Below are positions 1 through 12,075 of a stretch of DNA of 64,000 bases, piece after piece. Within the stretch, counting starts at the first letter, position 1; the number at the start of each line of letters is the position of its first letter. Under the pieces are notes generated by a model, which ran no database searches, had not been told where the DNA came from, and saw nothing but the letters and a program-made list of their open reading frames with translations. The position numbers and the translations under genes were made by a program. Source of the DNA: Gymnothorax reevesii (Eukaryota; Chordata; Actinopteri; Anguilliformes; Muraenidae); assembly GCA_029721435.1 (NCBI GenBank), contig CM056574.1, forward strand, positions 5,263,501 through 5,327,500, given 5' to 3'.

Positions 1-123
1 TGGTACGATCAGTTGTTTTATTCATGTTTTATACAAATTTCTAAAGGCGCTTTTCATATCTTTGGGGTTTCTAAACTAACGCCATCTTCAGCTACCATAT
101 AGCTATGATTACAGGGTATTTGC

Positions 124-235
124 GGGGTCTTGGAAAGTATTAAAGGTTGATAAATCATTTTTGGGAAAATTGAGACCCTCAAAAAGTATTAAAAATTCTT
201 ATCATGGTTTTACAAAGGGTGGTATGATGAGGCTG

Positions 236-291
<56 letters not shown>

Positions 292-436
292 ACGTTTTGG
301 GGTCTTGCAAAGTATTAAAAGGTGATAGATCAATTTTGGGAAAATTTAGACCCATAAAAAGTATCAAAAAGTCTTATCACAGTTTTACAAAGGGTGGTAT
401 GATGAGGTTGCTCTGTGTGTGTGTGTGTGTGTGTGT
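124..436. repeat. 175-bp tandem duplication, each copy ending in a (GT)n run
   Basis: Two diverged copies start at 124 and 299, both opening with ggggtctt and running through AAGTATTAAA, a stretch of GGGAAAAT and TTTTACAAAGGGTGGTATGA into GCTCTGTGTG. The first copy carries about 24 GT dinucleotides (238-285), the second about 11 (414-436). The DNA stays GT-rich to about 660. Open frames here are only translated (GT)n and are not genes. Confidence 0.85.
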
Positions 437-683
437 TTTAACTTTGTTCATTCTGTGCGGAGGTCTGATAAAGTGTAAAATAAGTGTGTCTTTGTGCTCG
501 TGTGTCTGTGTCTATGCACAGGCACCTGTGCGTGTAACTTGGGTGTCTGTATGCATGCATGCATGTGTGAGTGTATGCACGTGTGTGTACTGTGCAGTTG
601 TGTGTGTATTGTCTGTTGATGTGTGTGGGGGGCATGGAGTGTGAGTTCTGGCCATGTGGTTGTTTTGCATTTGTCTGTGTGCC

Positions 684-856
684 CTTTGGTTTCATTTTCT
701 CAGTCTATTTGAATTCTGTTGTGATAGTTGTCTATTGTCTTTGGTTTCATTTTTCCCAGGCTATTTGAATTCTGTTGTGGTAGTTGTCTATAGTCTTGGG
801 TTTCATTTTTCTCAGTTTATTTGAAATCTGTTGTGATAGTTGTCGATAGTCTTGGA
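684..856. repeat. 56-bp tandem repeat, three copies
   Basis: Three adjacent copies begin at 684, 739 and 795. Each reads CTTTGGTTTCATTTT, then CAGTCTATTTGAATTCTG, then TTGTGATAGTTGTCTATAGT with a few substitutions. No coding signal is seen. Confidence 0.85.
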
Positions 857-1240
857 CATAAACTAAAACTGTTAACTTACATGTGTCACTGATGTAAACG
901 ATTACAGTTCAAAGTGGCGGTGAGGTCTTAAAATGTATTGACAAGGTCTTTAAAAGGTCTTTAAAAGATATTGAAATTAATCTGAGGATTCCTGCATATA
1001 CCCTGGATTAGTCATTTTTAATCTGTCCTTCATCAGATCAACAAACCAAGATTCCCTGACGGCTTGTCGAGAGGATATTCTGTTAATAATAATTAATAGT
1101 ATTCTTATTCTGTTAATAATAAGGTAATAATGATAACCACACCCATAGCTGACAGACATGTCAAATCAAGCACACAGTCATGCAGCCACTAAAATGCATT
1201 CCTTAACGTGAAGGGGAAACCTATAGGAATAATAGCTTAG
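857..1240. other. no gene seen
   Basis: AT-rich sequence with short reiterated aaggtcttta words at about 925-970 that echo the ggtctt words of the repeat at 124-436. Nothing else can be supported. Confidence 0.5.
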
Positions 1241-1327
1241 CTGCGACGAGGTAGACCACAAAAGCTCACAGAAAGGGACCGCCGAGTGCTGAAGCACGTA
1301 GCATGTAAAAATCATGCCACCGTGTAG
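1241..1327 (+). pseudogene. Tc1-like transposase fragment (paired/HTH region)
   Basis: The frame starting at 1241 reads LRRGRPQKLTERDRRVLK followed by HVACKNHATV and a stop. A GRP[RQ]KLTxRDRR word between two helix-turn-helix motifs is typical of Tc1 transposases (the GRPR AT-hook-like motif). About 28 residues remain; no inverted repeats or DDE region adjoin it, so it is an old fragment. Confidence 0.65.
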
Positions 1328-1377
1328 TGTAGGGAAGAATGATGTGCATCAAGTAAAGCAAGCTGCAAGTTCACCTT

Positions 1378-2923
1378 TTGTCTTTCGTACAGGCTGATCA
1401 CAAATGCCAGCACCATGTCAATCCAAGATCAGAGACATTGGATGCAAAACGGACATCCAAAAACACCTGCTGCCCAGCAAAACTGAGCATGACCCTGATG
1501 CAATCCATCACAGCCGAGGGCAGTGAGCCAGTGAGTTCACTCACTCTCACTATTCTGTCATTTGAACGCACTGCTCCACACTTTAAATTCAAACACCTTT
1601 TTGTGTGGTTGGTCTTAGGAGTAAGAATCCTTATTTGCCACGGTATCCCACCATCATACGTCTCCACAACATCCACAACCACAATTTGTTTGTGGCTGAT
1701 GCCCTGAGGCACGGAGACGTGGGAGACAAGGCCATTGAGATGCTAACCAGCCTCTTTGAGATCGGGCATTCTCCAACATCTGCCCTGTCTGTGCTCAAAA
1801 ATGACCTCCAAGCAGAGTACGGCGAGAAGTACATCTATGCCTCAGCCGACAGAGCCATCTGCCCAGACCTTCAGTTCTGCTACAGAGGTATATTATTTGT
1901 TTTTAAGAAAGACACCAAACAAAACAATTCAGAGAAAGTTTCTGTATATTTCATTAATCATGAGTTATTAAAATCATGTTTATTCCTTAAAGTGTTATTT
2001 GTGGTAGCAAGCCTACTCATTGTGCTAAAGTTGTTTTTTTAACACACAGGGAAATCCACCTTTTGCACAGACTCTATACTTAGGTCTTCAGGCAGGAGTA
2101 TGGTGAGAGGGATGAGCCAGAGATGGTAGCAGCATTAGAGGCAGGTTGAGGAATGCAACCACAAGTGCAGAGAGACCTGTGCAAAGGTCAATGATGATGC
2201 CGAGGCTGAGAGAGGAGCACTAGGCCGAGCTTTCCCTGAAGCAACACAGCTGCTTTGTGCATTTCACCTGCTCCGAACAGTGTGGGGGCGGCTGTGGAGC
2301 AGGGGGCATGGGATCGACATGAAGGATAGGCAGGCGCTCTTCACCATTGTGAAGGAAATACTCAATGCCAGGGAGATGCCAGTGGTGGAGCACCTGTATC
2401 AGCTGGCCTTAGTCAATCCAGTTGCAGTGAGGATGGTGCACTGGAAGGACAGGAGTAGCCGAGCTTTTATGCAGGTTTAGGAACAGAAATTAGTAAAGTG
2501 CATTAATTTAATTTGAACTTTATAAATCCCATTGCTGAAAAATTCACCCTGTGCATCAGATCCGAGGGCATGGAGCAGTGATCAGCCAAGCAACAGGTGG
2601 CAGCGACATTTTTCATTTACTGCATAATTTCAAATGCAATTATATTTATCACAGTTTAGTAGTATTTTAGTATTTTCTGGTTTTTGGATGCATGTCTCTT
2701 ACTGTTGTAGTGATATATGAGATGTATTTTTCTCAATATCTGCCATTTTCTTCCGCATAGTAATACCATGTTCTTAATTTATTTTAGGTACCGGAAGTTC
2801 ATGATGTACCTGGAAAAGCTTTACAGCCGTTAGGAGAGTTGGGCTCTCAGCTTCAGGGAGAACATGCCAACTCGTGGAAATAACACCAACAACTGCGTGG
2901 AGACAGCAATGAGAGTCTTGAAG
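1378..2923 (+). pseudogene. MULE/SWIM-type transposase-like pseudogene with exon-like blocks
   Basis: Four collinear blocks look like one protein. Block 1 (about 1380-1532) has a CPAKL word. Block 2 (about 1619-1888) reads YPTIIRLHNIHNHNLFVADA, then GHSPTSAL and LQAEYGEKYIYASADRAICP, after a tag acceptor and before gtatat. Block 3 (about 2085-2478) contains EYGERDEPEMVAALEA, then after frameshifts LLCAFHLLRTVWGRLW. Block 4 (about 2800-2923) reads MYLEKLYSR, stop, ESWALSFRENMPTRGNNTNN, CVETAMRVLK. The H-N-H and CxFHLLxxVWRxLW words resemble Mutator-like transposases and their SWIM-domain relatives in fish; this family assignment is from memory of motifs. Stops and frameshifts make it inactive. 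Intron-like gaps between blocks suggest either a gene with introns or internal insertions. Confidence 0.45.
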
Positions 2924-2924
2924 G

Positions 2925-3246
2925 TAGGGATGGGAATCGAGAAGCGGTAGTTATATGTTTGATTCCTTAGAATCGCATGCCTCCATGACTATCAATTCAT
3001 CTTACTGATGCTATTTCTTTTCGACTGTTGCGCACGGCATGCATTTCAAAACAAATGATTAAATACTATAGAGAACACACGTTTAGACTGGCCTAATTCA
3101 AATTGTTTCGGTCCGAAGTCATGATGAAAAAAAAAAGAAAAGATCCAAGGCTTGGCGAAACCGCAAGCTGTAATATCTGCAAAGCATCTATTTCGTCCTA
3201 GGGGGGAATACCAGCAATATGCTGAAGCATTTGGCAACACTGCATG
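2925..3246 (+). pseudogene. hAT transposon 5' fragment with BED zinc finger
   Basis: It opens with TAGGGATGGGAATCGA, close to the terminal repeat of the hAT at 49148. Near its end the plus strand reads SCNICKASIS and, after a stop and one-base shift, GGNTSNMLKHLATLHAL. The C-x2-C ... H-x4-H spacing with GNTSNMLKHL is a BED finger, the DNA-binding part of many hAT transposases. No catalytic region follows. It directly abuts the last exon-like block of the MULE-like pseudogene. Confidence 0.6.
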
Positions 3247-4661
3247 CCCTTAAAATGTGTTTTTGATCAACTGCGGGCGAATAGTGCAGCCCCCATCCCC
3301 TCAACCCAACCATAGCACCTCGTCCATTACCGAACATGCAGCATTTCTCTCCTTGATAAGAAAACCTAGACCGGGTGAACGTGTGTCACTAAGCACTGAC
3401 TAAATTTGTGGAGATAGATTTGCACCCTTAAGCCACAGTAGAAACCTCAGAATTTCATTACATTAATTTATTGTATTTTGCTGACATGGCATGAGGCAAA
3501 AGAAAATCACTATCATAAATGTCAAGTTATGCATAGGTTATTCTAACCCATCTATCCATCCATCTATAGGCCGTGATGGATTTGGAGGATTAGTGGATAT
3601 TTACAACTGCTGTCTGTTACACTACATGAGCTTTTAACCACTTGCTCTTTGGGCAAAGCCATGACATGTCTAGTTGGGACCTTGTCTTAATGGGATTTTA
3701 GAAAAGGCAGGGCTACTTTAGAGCCAGACTGCTATGAACGGAGATCACTGTGCATCAAAATGCTGATGTTTGGAATAACCATATGAGATGAGGAACAAAT
3801 ACTGTAAGTTAGAAACCCTCTCTCTTCCAAGAAAAGGCCCAATTCCTGTCAGAGAGACAGTTGGTAAGGCCTGTCCTTTTCACTTGTGTCTTGCAGTACT
3901 GTTGCTGAGGTAACTACTGTAAAACGGAAAAAGATGCACACTTTCTCTCTTAAGGTTGAAACACTGTACCACACAAAGACAGGATATAAATCTACATCAG
4001 TTATTGTGTGTTTATGGCCAATGGTGTAATAAAGCATCTGTCTCGCTGGATCAACAAACTTCATTATCACAGTTATGTACAGTAACAACCTCTGCAGTAC
4101 TTTGTCATCTTTACCACTGGTCCTGTAAATGTAAATTATGTGATTCTTGATGAGAAACCACACCACATTTCATGACACACGACACCCTGTAGCTGTTCTT
4201 AGGTGTCATTGTCAGGTACTGTCATCTCTTTCATTTGATTGTTCACTATACTCTATTAGGAGGGCGAGACAGTGAATATTCCACATAGTGCCCACCTTAG
4301 CCTAATGATGAAAGATTCTGCAACTTATATATTCTGTTTATTGGCGTCACCTTGTCTGCAGCTGAAAATAATTTGTCTGCGTGCCAGCAGAATGCGAGGG
4401 GTAGCTCCTGGAGCCAGAGGTGCTTTTCATTGATTGTACTGCTTTTATGAGATGATGATAGTCTTGTTATAATCGTATATACAGTAGTATAATAGTATAG
4501 CACAGGCAAGGCGTAGTATTGTTATTTTGTTGTCATTCATTATTCAATTACAGCGTGTTTTCGCTTCTATGGGCCAATATTTCGTTGTGCAATCGCAATG
4601 CAATTCTCTGGTGCGTGACAACTGCAACTTCATTCATAATTTTGTGTTTCGAACAGCCAAC
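3247..4661. other. no gene seen
   Basis: Single-copy-looking sequence. A weak inverted pair (about 3895-3925 against 4074-4103, sharing GCAGTACT and GTTACTGTA-like words) may be an old foldback insertion. No long or convincing frame is present on either strand. Confidence 0.4.
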
Positions 4662-4754
4662 TCGTGGGGGCGCGGTTATGGCAGAAGTTGGTTCGTGGTG
4701 GCGTGGTTATGGCAGAAGTTGGTTCGTGGTGGCGTGGTTATGGCAGAAGTTGGT
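4662..4754. repeat. 31-bp minisatellite, three copies
   Basis: The unit TCGTGGTGGCGTGGTTATGG plus CAGAAGTTGGT starts at 4662, 4693 and 4724 with only two or three differences, all in the first copy. It is young compared with the surrounding DNA. Confidence 0.9.
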
Positions 4755-5099
4755 TGGGAATAAAAATTATGCAAACTTTTCACAAGCTGCACTAGTGTCG
4801 CCCAGTTCAAAATGGATGAATTTGAGGGAAGACTAGCTGAGCTGCTTCTACTTCTACTGTTTTTTCCTGCTTCTATTACTTCCTGTGGTATTTTTTTGTA
4901 TACCACCCCCTGTCTTTGCGGCGAATACTGCAAAGAGAATGCGCCAAGTATAAATGCCCCCGTGCTCTGTTGAGGTGTGCGCGCAATCCGCGAACGGAGC
5001 CAGGCGAAGGTATTCACCTTATTCCTAAGGGTGCTATTGTAGATATGATTATGGGTGCAACTTCTGGCGGAAGTAGCTGATAGCGAGAAGCTAAACTGA

Positions 5100-6090
5100 A
5101 CGTAAAATTACAGTTAAAATAACTGGCAAAAAAGGTCGCAGTGAATTTAACTGTAAAATCAAATCAGACTGTGATTTACATTTACTGTGAGTTTACAAGC
5201 AATTAACAGCAATTTCACATGGCTGTGATGTGCATCTGCTGTGATTGTACTTGAATTCAACAGTAAATTTAAGCCAGGCCTTGAATAGCAAGTGCCCTGT
5301 TTTTACATGCATTTAACTATGGAATTATGCCTGTGCGTGATTTGCATTTACAGAAATTTTACCTGCAAATAACAGCAAATGTACCTCTGTCATTGACTTG
5401 CATTAACTGTGATTTTATGTGCATTTTACTGCGAAATAATGCTAGTCCATGCATTGCATTTTTTGCAATTTTCCATGCAATTCACAGCAAAATACGCCTG
5501 TCCATGACTTGCATTAACCATAATTTAATGCCCATTTCACTGTGACATTATGCCTGTGCGTGACTTGCATTTGCTGCACTTTTACGTGTAATTCGCAGCA
5601 AAGAAATGGTTGTCTGTGATTTGCATTTACCATGATTTAACGTCCATTTCACTGTGAAATTACGCTAGGCCGTGATTTGCATTTACCACAAGTTTACATG
5701 CAATTCACAGCAAAAATATGTCCCTCCTTGACTTACATTTACCATAATTTTATGTGCATTTCACTAAGAAATTGTGCTCAGCTGTAACCTTAATTTTCAA
5801 AAATTTACATGCAATTAACAACAGAGTTATATGAGCCCGTGGGTTGCATTCAGTGTGATATCACATGCATTTAGCTGTAAATTTAAATATGGTCATGATT
5901 TGCATTGACCGTATTTTCATGTCCATTCCACAGCAAATTTATGCATGGCTGTGATTTGCATTGTCTGCTAATTTACGTGCAATTAATAGCAAGATGACAC
6001 CTGGCCTTGATTATGACATGAGTTCATGAGCAGTTCACAGTAAATTTACACCTGCCCATGACATGTATTTATTGTGATTACTCATATTTC
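5100..6090. repeat. degenerate ~57-bp satellite with alternating monomers
   Basis: A GTGATTTGCATTTACC-like word recurs roughly every 55-58 bp (near 5339, 5395, 5452, 5506, 5561, 5617, 5672, 5730). Alternate monomers differ: one type has TTTACATGCAATTCACAGCAA, shortened in places, and the other TTTATGTGCATTTCACTGTG, giving a two-monomer higher-order unit of about 113 bp. Divergence rises toward both ends. No gene lies inside. Confidence 0.8.
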
Positions 6091-6287
6091 ATACCAATAC
6101 AATTCACTTTACCTGTGACACAAAATGTTTAAGTGATGATGGGTGATGATTATAAGTAAATCATTCTTTACTTTGACAGCAATGTTTACCTCTAAAAAAT
6201 AGCTGAAAGGAGGAAAAAAAATGATGACGCGAAGCACAGCAGATCTTGAAAAAACCTTTATTGGATGCTCGGCTGAACATTCAAATG

Positions 6288-6475
6288 TACAACCCCGATT
6301 CCGAAATATTTGGGACAAAATGTAAATTGTGAATAAAATCAAAATGCAATGACTTTCAAATCACACCAGCCCGTATTTTATTCAAAGTAGAACAGAGATA
6401 AAATAGCAAATGTTGAAACTGAGAAAATGTACAATTTTATCCACAAAATGAGCTCATTTCAAATTTAATGGCTGC
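6288..6475. mobile_element. Tc1/mariner-type terminal fragment
   Basis: The stretch starts GTACAACCCCGATTCCGAAA and continues with TGGGACAAAATGTAAATTGTG and AATAAAATCAAAATGCAATG. This layout (start word, TTGGGAC or TTGGCAC, TAAAT.GT.AATAAAA, AATG.TTT..AAATC) is shared with the ends of the elements at 28678 and 62025, so it is probably an end of a related family. No transposase remains next to it. Confidence 0.5.
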
Positions 6476-7682
6476 TAAAGGTCGCGGCTCACGCAAGCTA
6501 TCGGCCTACATCTGCCCATATTAATACCAGCTGTATGTTACATTTTTGTCATTCCACAATCTCACATTATACTCATCAGCGTCAGTGCAAAAAAAAAGTT
6601 GCATGAATAGGTGTGACCATGAGAGAAAGATTCAGTTAAGCTTCAACAGTATCAAACTTGCAACCTGGATAAGTTAAATTCATCAAGCTCTTGTAAGGCC
6701 AGTAAGGGGAAAAAATATATGTGTCTGTTAATCTTAGTGTATCCGTTTCTAATGTTCGCTTCTAATGTCCGAATCTAATGTTCGTGAGCAGCATCTGAGA
6801 TCAATTGGAGTGATGCAGGTAGATGCGACGGTGCGGCTGATGTTCATCTAAAAGAATGCAACAGTTTGTAGCGTAATATGCACATTCATACACAACAGAG
6901 CCCTGTGACGGGACAGAAAAGTGATCCCATAGCGTCCCGTCCTGTTTACAAATTTGATTTTAAATTGATAGAAAATCTACATAACTTCTAAAAAAACCTA
7001 ATAAAGGGCACTGGATAAGAGTAAATGGTATTGCACTGCTCTGATACACTCACACACACTTGCACACAGATATATACAGACGGGTGTTAACTCACACTTG
7101 GAAATGAAATGAGACAGTATTCAAATTTTAATCAAGACAGACTTCATTGAAAAGGGAATTGTGGAGGGAGGGGGTGGAATAGAATGGCATGGCCTCCGGT
7201 TCGCTGACATGCAGAACTTCATGGATGAACTGTTCACTGCACTACAAGAGGCTCGGATATCTCCGGGGAAAGAGAGAAAAAAAGGAGCGTAAAAACAAGT
7301 GTTTGCCACTAAAATGGCAATATCCCGCGCCGCCTCAATTTTATGTGTCCGTACGGAGGGTACGGATGGACGGAGCCCAATGCTATATCCCCCGCTTTGC
7401 GCTAATCGCGCGGCGGGGGATAATAACGCAGTACAATGTGCGTAACATTTCACAGTAGACCCACATTTTACTATACTCCACGGAATGGTCATGAGTCTAG
7501 CAAGAAGCTAAGTTACGTTAGCTAAAAGTAAATTAGCTTGCCAGAATTGGCAAAAGTTTAAGGCTCCTGATTTTGAATCATATCGGTTTATAAGGCAAGT
7601 GCAGTGCGTTGTGTGTTCGGTTTATCGTCTTCAATCCGGAGAAGATAATGGAGTTCACACGCAGACAAGCAAGAATCGTCTG
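6476..7682. other. no gene seen
   Basis: Contains four short copies of a TCTAATGTTCG word (about 6745-6790) and a strong GC hairpin (about 7386-7423, TATCCCCCGC against GCGGGGGATA). An open stretch around 7185-7290 reads LFTALQEARISPGKER, but no family is recognised and it is not bounded by start or splice signals. Confidence 0.4.
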
Positions 7683-7715
7683 ACAGAGATGGGGACTCGA
7701 GTCACTGTGACTTGG

Positions 7716-10001
7716 GCTGAATCCAAATATCCGTACTTCTCCGCAGTGGCGGCCCATGACAAAAATTACCGAGGAAGCCATAATGAACAACGAATTTAAT
7801 TTGGTGTTTACGTGTTATTAGGAGACACTTCTTGTGACAGGACCCTACGACTGTCACACAAACAAATTAGCCTACTGTTACAGTACCTTTATTCTACTGA
7901 CTTCTCGTTCATTTTAGTGAAAAAAGAGGTTAAAAAAGAGAACAGCGCGTGTGTGAGAGACAGTGAAAGCGCGAGGGAGAGCTGCGGATGCGCGCTTCGG
8001 GCTGTGCGCGTGCTCATGGATCTGGCACACAGTAGTATGTGATCAGTTAGAGGAAGCCCATGCAAAGCTGGTAAACGTCTCGTAGCTTTATTACAGCAGA
8101 AAGTTAAACACATAGCGATCAGACGGCAATTATGACAAGATCTAGATATAACAAAAAAATTTTAGCCATTGCTTTCACAGACAGTATTAATGAAGTTCCG
8201 TTTTGTGGACAATGCTCATCTCTGACTCATATTTCATTAATTGGCAACAGAAGCATTTGCAAGATAGCCGTGGACTACTGTACAGAAACACAGGCAAACC
8301 CCTTCCACCAACATTAGAAGTAACAATGTCTTATGTGGCAGCCTCGCAACTGAAATTAACAAATCACAAGGATGCCCAATATTCATATATCCAAAAACAC
8401 ACACAACATGAATGCACAACCCGTGCGCATCGTCTGAATTACATAAACTAAATATAAAACAGATAGTTACAAAGGTTTATATAAAAATTGATATCAAACG
8501 TGCTGCAGCGCTATCAACTGTAAACCTTACAGCTGTCAGCTGATAGTGCAGCTGATGTCAGCGGACCTAAATGCAGTTTCGGTAAGGACTGAGAGTATAC
8601 AAAAACAGTACAGCTTAGCCATCATGCTCTGAAATCCACTTGACACGACAAGAATAATAAAGAATAAAACACCGCATTTTATGCATCACATGAGAAAATG
8701 TGACCCGGTCATCAAAAAGGCCACGGCGGGCCATAGGAGACATGGCCAGCAGAAAAGCCGGTTAAGCTCGGCACTTCCTGTTAGCCACTCGTTTCTAGCA
8801 TAGTTAGCTTCACAAAAAGAGCGAACTTTTCCATCAGCTCTCCCCTTAGTTAAATTGAGCTTTGGAGTCGGCCTACCGTCCCGCTTGACTTTAAGTTGAA
8901 CCTCAAAGGGAAGTTTTGTGAAGTCATTTTTACAAGAAACTCAAGGTCCCTGTCATCATCCAATTTCTGACTTAATGGCTTAAACGTTACTTTCTGTGTG
9001 GGCGAGCTGGTACCTGGCTAGACAGTTGAATCAGTGTGTGTATTTTCCGTAACAGTTTGTGATTGGTTGGAAGCCAGATTTGATCTGGCCTCCCTCATTT
9101 TTTTTTAATTATGCATCGACCATTAAGCGATGAGCCTCGCTTCAATCTGATTGGCTAATACGGGCTGTTTTTTTTTCCCCAAGGGAGGCCAAGTGAAGCT
9201 GGCCTCTGAACTGACAGACAGGGCGGAGGGCATGAGACATGAAGTGTAAGACACAATGAGAGCTTGACAGGAGGGGGCGCTGTTTTGCTCCTCATGCTCA
9301 GCCAAAGCAGAAGTGCGCGGATGTAGTGTTTTGACAAGGAAATGACATAAAATGCATTGTGGTGAAGCTTATTTATATTTTTTCTTTCTTGCAATAATTT
9401 TTGGGGAAGCCAGGCTTCCCTTGGCCTCCACGAAAAACCGCCACTGCTTCTCCGCACTACCAGACTCGCGGACTTTGCGGGCGCGTTCACGGGAAGTCTG
9501 AGAGTGCTGAGGGCTGTCCAAATCCAGAATTGATCCAGTCCACAAGGGGCCACAAGCGGACTTTCTGCGGACTTCCAGAGAGTCCGCTTGGGGTGCAGAC
9601 TTCAGCAGATTTCTTCCGTGTAATTACCCATAATACATTGCAATACGGACGTGACGTTTTAAGTTTTCCAAATTGCTGACAGAAGAAAAGCACATTCACA
9701 CACGCATAAAACCACATAAACTAATTATACATTTATAATATTAAGACGTTACTTGAATAACGTAGGCCAGATATAAAATTCAACATCATCATACAGAAAA
9801 CCAGGCTACAGGGGTAATCAATATGCATTTGCACGGAAACGAATGAAACAGAATTGAAGCTCGTCTATCAGCTCATATTATTATGCTGCAGACTCCCGCT
9901 CTTGCAGACTTTACGGAATGATGGTGAAGACGTCACATGACATACGCCTGAAGTCCGTGAGGCTCAGTCTGCAAGTCTAGAGGGTGGAGATTGGATTCAG
10001 C
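7716..10001. mobile_element. non-autonomous element with GCTGAATCCAA ends, itself hit by a hAT
   Basis: The left end GCTGAATCCAA at 7716 and the right end TTGGATTCAGC at 10001 are inverted copies. CTTGG flanks both sides (7711-7715 and 10002-10006), consistent with a 5-bp target duplication. After removing the hAT at 7744-9446 and one copy of its duplication the element is about 575 bp. It has no coding capacity. Superfamily is not assigned. Confidence 0.6.
7744..9446. mobile_element. non-autonomous hAT element with perfect 8-bp TSD
   Basis: The terminal inverted repeats are CAGTGGCGG at 7744 and CCGCCACTG at 9446. The 8-bp sequence CTTCTCCG is repeated exactly at 7736-7743 and 9447-9454. 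TIRs beginning CAGTGGCGG and 8-bp duplications are the hAT signature. The 1703-bp interior has no transposase frame, so it must have been moved by another copy's enzyme. Confidence 0.9.
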
Positions 10002-10348
10002 CTTGGACTACTCGAGTAGACTCGGGTCGCAGTATTGAGGACTTCCCACTTGACTTGACAAAAAATAAACGACTTGAGACTCGAATCGGACATGGAAGTT
10101 AAAGACTCGGGACTTGACTTGACTTGAGACACGATGACTTGAATGACTTGAGTGTTATTCAGTTCATGTTTTCAGTTTGAATATAAAATTAATGAATTAA
10201 TTTAAAAAATAATATTGATTGCCCGGTTGTAACGCAGGCTGAGAATGGAATTGTCATTATTGGATCACTACCCTGTCAATCAGTCATGCCTTCTCTACGT
10301 ACCTTAAGTGTTTATTGGAGAAACACGCCCTCTTATGCATCAACATGT

Positions 10349-10831
10349 CAGTGGAAAGCGATTTTACGAATCGTACTATACATTCGGGAAATTGATGAAT
10401 ATTAATTAGCAACCCATACCCGATTGGCCGAAGGTCCATACACTATCATATGACGTGGGCACCATTCGCAGCTGTCATTCTTTCCTGTCATTTTGTTCCG
10501 TATAACCTCATCAACCCCTTTGCTATAGAATAATATCACGTTATAACGTTTGGATTTGTATGTATTGTAATGTATATTGTAACGTACAGTAACGTTATAT
10601 TAAACTAACGTTAATCAAACGCATTTGGTGGTGTGTGTGTTATTCATTGTTCGACAAATAGGCTTGGGGTTAACGTAAATGATAGTCTAACGTTAACATT
10701 ACCCATTCTCGCTAATGTTATGTAACTTGTTGTTACCGATTTTCTTTGCAACATTGTGGTTCCTAGATCTCAGCCCAGTAGTTATTTGGCAAAGTATTGT
10801 CATGTTCATCTCCCAAGCTAACGTTAAAGAT
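10349..10831 (+). repeat. left arm of long inverted repeat
   Basis: This 483-bp arm pairs with about 481 bp at the other end after the Tc1 insertion is discounted. Similarity is high (many 12-20 bp exact words) with scattered substitutions and small indels. It ends inside ACGTTAAAGAT. Confidence 0.8.
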
Positions 10832-11867
10832 ATAGGTGGATGACGTGACATGGCAGTTTTGCGGTCTTCAGTGTCAAACATGTATGAATAAAAAATATAT
10901 TTACCAAAAACCTCCTCAATACTGTGCAGAACATTCTGCTTTATGTGAACATACTCAACATTAAAACAGTTAATCACTCATTTTTTCAGAATTTTCAACC
11001 AAACATGAGAAAATGCATATGGCATGACTGTCCGGCACTTGTTTCTCAAAGTGAGAACTTGACTAAAACTAAGAAAAATAAATGCAAAAATTCTCAAAAA
11101 AAATACAGAAAAATAATACAGATGTCTATTTGTGAGTCTACTGTTTTCAAAGTCCAAGCATAATGTTTTGAGTCCGTCCTAATCAAAAAGATTTTGTCAC
11201 AGAAATCAAAATCATATGGTGTGACACTATTTTTGGATATTTCAACGGGCAACTGTATGGACACCCTTGGGAAGGAGAGGACGTCCTACGTCAAGGTTTT
11301 GCAGTACTAGCAATACCAGTCCATGACAGTTTTCTGAGGTGAGTTATCATTTTTATATTTACAATAAATCAGTTCTTGTTGGTACTCTGACAAAAGTCCC
11401 ACTTCCAGATGTCTTTTGGGGTGACACATTTTTTATAAAAATGCAACAAAAAAATTATTATTTTGTCATAATTACATGTAAATCCATGTTGCTTTGTTAC
11501 AGATAGCATGTTGTTAGCATGCTAATGTGTAGCTACAAGACTCAAGGTTGTGCTAAGTGCAGAAAATATCATATGGTGTGACATGTCTGCCTGTCACACC
11601 ATATGATTTGATTGTCACACCATATGATATGAATTGTAATTTCCTGCAGATATAACAAAAAATAACTAAGTCCAATGTATGTTTTCTCCTTTTAAATATT
11701 TATTTGGATCCATCACCACATAAAAGCTGTAATTATCTACAATAGATTGTGTTTAGTTTTATTCTATGATACAGATTTCTAGTTTATAAGACAGACACAG
11801 CAGAGCCCTTCACAGAAACCTTAGAATTCTGTTCAAGTCAAAACAATGTTTTATCTTCATCTGAAAA

Positions 11868-11954
11868 AGGGGTTTGGGGGCCTGCCGCGCGACTGCCTCC
11901 GCAGACCAGAATTTGTCGCCCTCGGGGCCTTCCCCTCGCGAGGAGCCAGACCGT
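11868..11954 (-). other. ITS1 fragment (rDNA spacer) joined to 18S
   Basis: On the minus strand this GC-rich block follows the GGATCATTA 3' end of 18S, exactly where ITS1 begins in rDNA. It reads ACGGTCTGGCTCCTCGCGAG onward and is far more GC-rich than the AT-rich DNA around it. It stops at about 11868, where AT-rich element sequence resumes. Confidence 0.75.
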
Positions 11955-12043
11955 TAATGATCCTTCCGCAGGTTTACTTACGGAAACCTTGTTATGACTT
12001 TCTTCTCGGCATTCCGCCAGGGCCATGACTGACCCAGGCGGGG

Positions 12044-12075
<32 letters not shown>

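Larger units (their letters stand above)
7683..10165. mobile_element. GACTTGAGACTCG-rich element end, split by an insertion
   Basis: The left part (7683-7715) reads CAGAGATGGGGACTCGAGTC then ACTGTGACTTGG. It resumes at 10007 with ACTACTCGAGTAGACTCGGG and reiterated GACTTGA words to about 10165. A start of CAGAGATGGGGACTCGAGTC is hAT-like, and the BED-finger exon at 16560 could belong to the same old element, but the other terminus was not found. The interruption is the element at 7716-10001. Confidence 0.5.

Noticed and set aside
240..695. Open frames of up to 134 codons on both strands
   Set aside because: They are translations of (GT)n and GT-rich DNA (runs of Val-Cys or Thr-His), with no domain or codon bias.
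3895..4103. Possible foldback or small structured RNA
   Set aside because: Arms of about 25 bp with mismatches and a 150-bp loop, without flanking duplication; too weak to call.
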